Assembly (NCBI GenBank): GCA_024867545.1
Contig: JANFNE010000031.1
Location: 310,001 to 374,000, forward strand
DNA from: Phytopythium helicoides
Lineage: Eukaryota; Oomycota; Peronosporomycetes; Pythiales; Pythiaceae
Length of the DNA stretch: 64,000 nucleotides
Reading direction: 5' to 3'
Under the pieces are notes generated by a model. It saw only the letters and a program-made list of their open reading frames with translations, searched no databases and was not told the origin of the DNA. A program made the translations under genes and the position numbers. Positions 61,301 to 64,000 of the stretch are shown here, piece after piece. How positions within the stretch are numbered: the stretch's first letter is position 1; each line of letters starts with the position of its first letter.

Positions 61301-62840
61301 TCCGCCGTAGCGCTGGCGCAGAGAATCGAATGATACCTGCACAATGTTATAGCCAAAATCTAGATTGGTACTTCGAAGTAAATGATTTTGTAGGAGATGA
61401 TTCTTGACTCTCACCTTCATCGGTTGGATATTTGGCCATAATGACCGACAGATCCGAGATAGCTCCGTGTTCTCGGAGATTTGTAGCACCGACGGCGCTG
61501 TTGGCAGCAATACTACACCACAAAATCACAGGAAGGCTAAGCTTTGCAAACACCGTCTGTTTAAAAGGAGCAATCTTACCATAAAAGGAGTGCACAAAAA
61601 GCACAAGTGACCTTCTTGTCATCGCGCACCAGACTTTCGCGGACTAGTGAGACTAGAAGTTGTACTGCGTCCTCGCCAATTTGCCGGGGGGACTCCCACT
61701 CGAGCTAAAGCGCCTGTAGTGTTTGCTCCACCAAAGTCACACAGCTCCATCACGACTTCACAAAGTGTCCAGTAAAACGGTCAGTTTAGTACATGAGCAA
61801 ACCCATCTACACGGATAAACCTACCTTCACATGCGTAAATCTGTACCTGTCGGGTCAAGTTTGAGTACTCGCGATGAATCGCCAGTGACTCGAGTACGAG
61901 TTGAAGCACATTTGGCTCGGGAATGGTTAGCATTTCATTCTTGCTTGGGTTGCTCGCCTGGGCCAAAACAGCGAGGCAACCGCACGCAGACGCCTGCAGA
62001 ATGGCATCTTCTGGAAAATCATTTAGTGCCTGGCTCACGACTGGCACGATACCGTGACGCACAAATAGCTCCGTCGCCTCGATGCTGAGGTGGCATAGCT
62101 TGCGCATGAGCACGCAACCGTAGCACAGCAACACCGCGTGATCGGAGTGTGTTCGAATCGTCTGCAGCAGCAGCAGTTCGCCTTCTTGCTGATGCACGCA
62201 CTCGGCTGTCACCTGCGGCGCGGACCGAATCACCCGAGTAGCTGAGACAGCGCATTTTTCTGCGAGGTAACGTGTCCAGGCCTGTGAGTCCCCGATCAAT
62301 CGAAATAAACAAGCACGTTGTATGCATTCCACACCACAGCGGTAGAGTCGGCGTCTTTTGTCGCGATGAGGTCGAGTATCTCGGTCACCTGCTTCTGGTT
62401 GTCTGCGATGGTGTCGCTCAGGTCCATGTTCCTCCCCGCCGACTGCGGCAGCCTCCTCGCAGGGGCAATCTTTCCGGTCTTCCCTCCGTAAATGTCGTTG
62501 CTGTCGGCCGTGCGCGCCCTCCTGGGGGCGTCCGCCTCGTGCCTCCCCCTCGCCTCGTCGTCCGCCTCATTGTTGTCCAGCCCTCCCAGATCCCCGCCTT
62601 TCGGTGTAAACACCGGTCGCGGGAGCCGCGAGGCGCTGGCCGGCCGCCTTGGTCTTGTCGATTCTCTCGGGCTGCTGCTGCTGCTGCTTCTTTCTGCTTG
62701 GTGGGCGTCCTGGCACGAGCCGCCGCCGCCGCTGGCTTGACCTCCTTCTCCCTCTCCTTCTTCAAACGCGCGTCCTTGAGCCTGGAGCTGGCGCCGGAGC
62801 CCGCCGCCGGCGCGCGGAGCTTGCTGTTGTTGCTGCGCAT
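34332..62840 (-). CDS. Giant armadillo-repeat protein with two long tandem-repeat blocks (about 9,390 residues)
   Basis: Proposed exons are 62840-62317, 62259-61847, 61704-61580, 61512-61418 and 61336-34332; the 61846-61705 intron and a possible junction near 60463 are less certain. The first ~130 residues are Lys/Arg/Ala-rich. Residues ~150-350 read as armadillo repeats (LCYGCVLMRKLCHLSIEATE, EDAVQLLVSLVRESLVRDD, GAISDLSVIMAKY). A Ser/Pro/Thr/Glu-rich segment leads into repeat block A at 58655, a linker at 51800-51545, block B, and a unique acidic tail from about 35090 to the stop at 34332. No signal peptide or membrane helix is seen. Indels occur near 62660, 62243, 61070, 60712, 41455 (7 bp), 36189 and 36165; each is flanked by matching sequence. 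The longest uninterrupted stretch is 60474-41407 (6,355 codons). A cytoskeletal or scaffolding role is only a guess from the architecture. Confidence 0.75.
35095..51545 (-). repeat. Repeat block B: about 42 tandem copies of a 363-441-bp coding unit in two types
   Basis: The basic unit is 390 bp (130 residues), made of Ala, Val, Glu and Asp with a few Cys. Shared parts are ETADAESAYAEDVAALESEV and DVVAAVVAAVESAV. Type 1 has SSCAEITAVPEAAAEVDAAS and DPVATIDAAVTAAAAEQD. Type 2 has SSWAEIAAVAEAGAEAEADA and DTVATADAAVTDAVAEQD and is 396 bp. Type 1 dominates; type 2 islands lie near 35.1-36.1, 37.0-37.5, 42.9-43.4, 45.4-45.9, 48.0-48.4 and 50.0-50.5 kb, often joined mid-unit to type 1. Extra 27-bp (CVESVEAIE) or 45-bp insertions lengthen some units. 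The period is always a multiple of three. Confidence 0.95.
51545..51800 (-). other. Unique linker between the two repeat blocks of the giant gene
   Basis: About 85 non-repeated residues, acidic and Asn/Asp-rich (DDFEGVDDDSNDLYGEDFLN), followed by a short STLTKLNNTNSSIIIKAAK helix. It marks a sharp switch from the 100-residue units to the 130-residue units. The first block-B unit begins mid-unit at SAYAEDVAALG. Confidence 0.8.
51800..58655 (-). repeat. Repeat block A: about 23 tandem copies of a 300-306-bp coding unit
   Basis: Each unit encodes 100-102 residues beginning DEYVDD(A/T)EHEEDVEP, with an ordered-looking middle (MSIAVAGAVSAMTASALESV), a basic TSPKKQPTSS spacer and an acidic helix (VVDVLEAAITSVVLAEVSEV). 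Starts recur at 51970, 52270, 52570 and so on up to 58324. Units nearest the linker (51970-54370) are all 300 bp. Units at the N-terminal side are mostly 306 bp. The differences come from zero or one extra copy of a CCTCAG hexamer (one or two EA dipeptides) or a CAG triplet. Substitutions between copies are very few, so the array is young or is being homogenised. Confidence 0.95.
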
Positions 62841-63086
62841 CGCCGCTCACGAGGGCTGAGGAGTGGGCGCCGCCGCATTCACCAGGCAGTTGCGCGAGTG
62901 GGGAGGCTCCCTCGTGAGGGCGGCGCGTCCGCTGGCGGCGACCGCTCGCGGCCATCGGCGCTCGGCGCTAACGGCGGACGACGCTTCATGGCGGGAAAGT
63001 ACGACAGGGGGAAGACAGTGTGGTGGAGAACACAATGTAGCCATATTTTTTTTTAAAAAAAATGTAGCCATGTCAGCGGCTTCAAC
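62841..63086. other. Promoter region of the giant gene
   Basis: About 245 bp between the stop of the right-edge gene and the giant gene's ATG at 62840, both on the minus strand. It includes a T/A homopolymer pair at 63047-63061 that could form a weak hairpin or a poly(A) signal region. No clear initiator was found. Confidence 0.4.
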
Positions 63087-64000
63087 CTAGAAGAGCATGG
63101 GGTTGGAGGTGTACCGGAGGGCGAATGGCGTTGATGTGGGGACGGAGGCGGGGCTTGAGGACTGTGGGGACCCGTCTTGGTTCGAGTGGCGGCGGAGGCT
63201 GGGAGATGATGCGGTGCGAGAGGAGGAAGCTGGAGATGGAGGCGTCGCGACGCTAGGAGGGAAGCTGGTGCCCGACTCGAGGCTCAGGCGGGTTTTTGAT
63301 GCAGACACCGCGGGGTTAACGCTTACTCGGTGGGGACTTGGTGAAGACGGTGCTGTTCCGCTGAAGGCGCTGTTGATTCGAGGATCCGCAGCATCTGAGG
63401 CGGAGCCTTTGGGGCTCAGCTTGCAGAGGTTCCCAAGACTGCGCCAGAGGCTACTAGAGCCGTCGTTAGAACCACTGAGAACGCGTGAAGTGGGTGAGGG
63501 ATACAAAGTTGACGCCTCGTTTGAAGAGGGAGCGTAAAGTGGTGCGCTCCAGCGAATTTCTGCTGCTCTTCGCCGAGGTACCCGAGCCAAAGTATTGGTA
63601 ATTTTGCTGGCTGCACTTGGCAAGCTTTTTGTAGAACTCGAGTTCGTCAGAGAGAGGCGGCACTTCTCCTGTGACATAACAATCTGTTGCTTGAATAGTG
63701 CTTGGTACTCCTGAAGCGAGTTCTGGAGGCACGTGATGTGCGTTTCCTGGTTGCTCAACCGAGTCTCGCATGCGCGGTTCTTCATCTCGAGCTGGTTGCA
63801 TGTTACCGTGCAAAGATTCGCTTGAAACTCGAGCTCCTCCACTCGTGTCTTGAGCTTTGCAGTTCTCCATTACGACAGCATAGTGCTCACCGTCAAGTGA
63901 GAGCTTGGTGTTCTCTGTCAGGTAGTGCAATTGAAGCTTGAGCTCAACAATCTGGCGCGACAAAGCTTCTGCATCCTGGCGATGCACGCAAGGAGTCATG
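63087..64000 (-). CDS. Coiled-coil/Ser-rich hypothetical protein, 5' end beyond window
   Basis: The frame is open from the window edge (an ATG sits at 63999 but may be internal) and ends at 63087. The first ~95 residues are coiled coil (LSRQIVELKLQLHYLTENTK, then CETRLSNQETHITCLQNSLQ and EYQALFKQQ). The rest is Ser/Pro/Arg-rich and probably disordered and phosphorylated, ending NPMLF. A one-base shift near 63860 moves the frame from VVMEN to AKLKTRVEELEFQAN; the coiled coil continues across it. I do not recognise the family. It may be a cytoskeletal or centrosomal coiled-coil protein, inferred from composition only. Confidence 0.6.

Noticed and set aside
62272..62859. 195-codon plus-strand ORF
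   Set aside because: It is antisense to the first exon of the giant gene, which shows an intron and armadillo continuity.

Overview
The window looks like nuclear DNA of an oomycete (Phytophthora/Pythium-type). The genes are densely packed on both strands. Introns are short (about 50-90 bp, one possibly 142 bp) and often begin GTGCGT or GTACGT. The protein set is eukaryotic: proteasome chaperone, splicing factor, dynein light chain, ALG13, polyprenyl diphosphate synthase, ankyrin/TRP channel. There is no operon structure, Shine-Dalgarno pattern, CRISPR array or RNA gene that I can see. The lineage call is inference from gene content and splice style.

Layout. 1-2148 (-): tandem NmrA-like Rossmann protein, cut by the left edge. 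2463-2818 (+): LC8-type dynein light chain. 2905-6557 (-): secreted Ig-like repeats fused to a CPA2-type cation/proton antiporter. 6902-8553 (-): COQ1-like polyprenyl diphosphate synthase. 9177-9890 (+): acidic hypothetical protein. 10158-11343 (+): PSMG2/PAC2. ~11505-14152 (+): TRPV-like channel. 14185-15254 (-): coiled-coil protein. 15730-16259 (+): NOPCHAP1-like protein. 16617-16910 (+): one-helix 68-residue protein. 17010-17783 (-): ISY1. 18106-19934 (+): SthA-like transhydrogenase. 20040-33382 (-): five tandem paralogues of a large multi-pass membrane protein, two intact and three damaged. 33625-34183 (+): ALG13. 34332-62840 (-): one giant gene. 63087-64000 (-): C-terminal part of a coiled-coil/Ser-rich protein.

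The giant gene is the standout. It has about 28.5 kb of almost continuous coding frame and about 9,390 residues if its few indels are ignored. An N-terminal armadillo-repeat region and a Ser/Pro-rich segment are followed by about 23 tandem copies of a 100-102-residue acidic unit, a short unique linker, about 42 copies of a second 120-147-residue unit, and a unique acidic tail. Block B is a mosaic of two unit types and block A shows a polarity of unit length. Both blocks are also open on the opposite strand, which creates spurious ORFs of up to 3,392 codons.

Many otherwise well conserved genes, housekeeping ones included, carry isolated one-base insertions or deletions, often in short homopolymers. 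I read most of these as consensus errors in the assembly, not as biological decay. The paralogue array is the place where real decay is most likely, because one copy carries a clean TGG-to-TGA change. The genes here do not form one pathway. The local logic is a gene-dense oomycete chromosome arm with two expansion hot spots: the paralogue array and the repeat gene.
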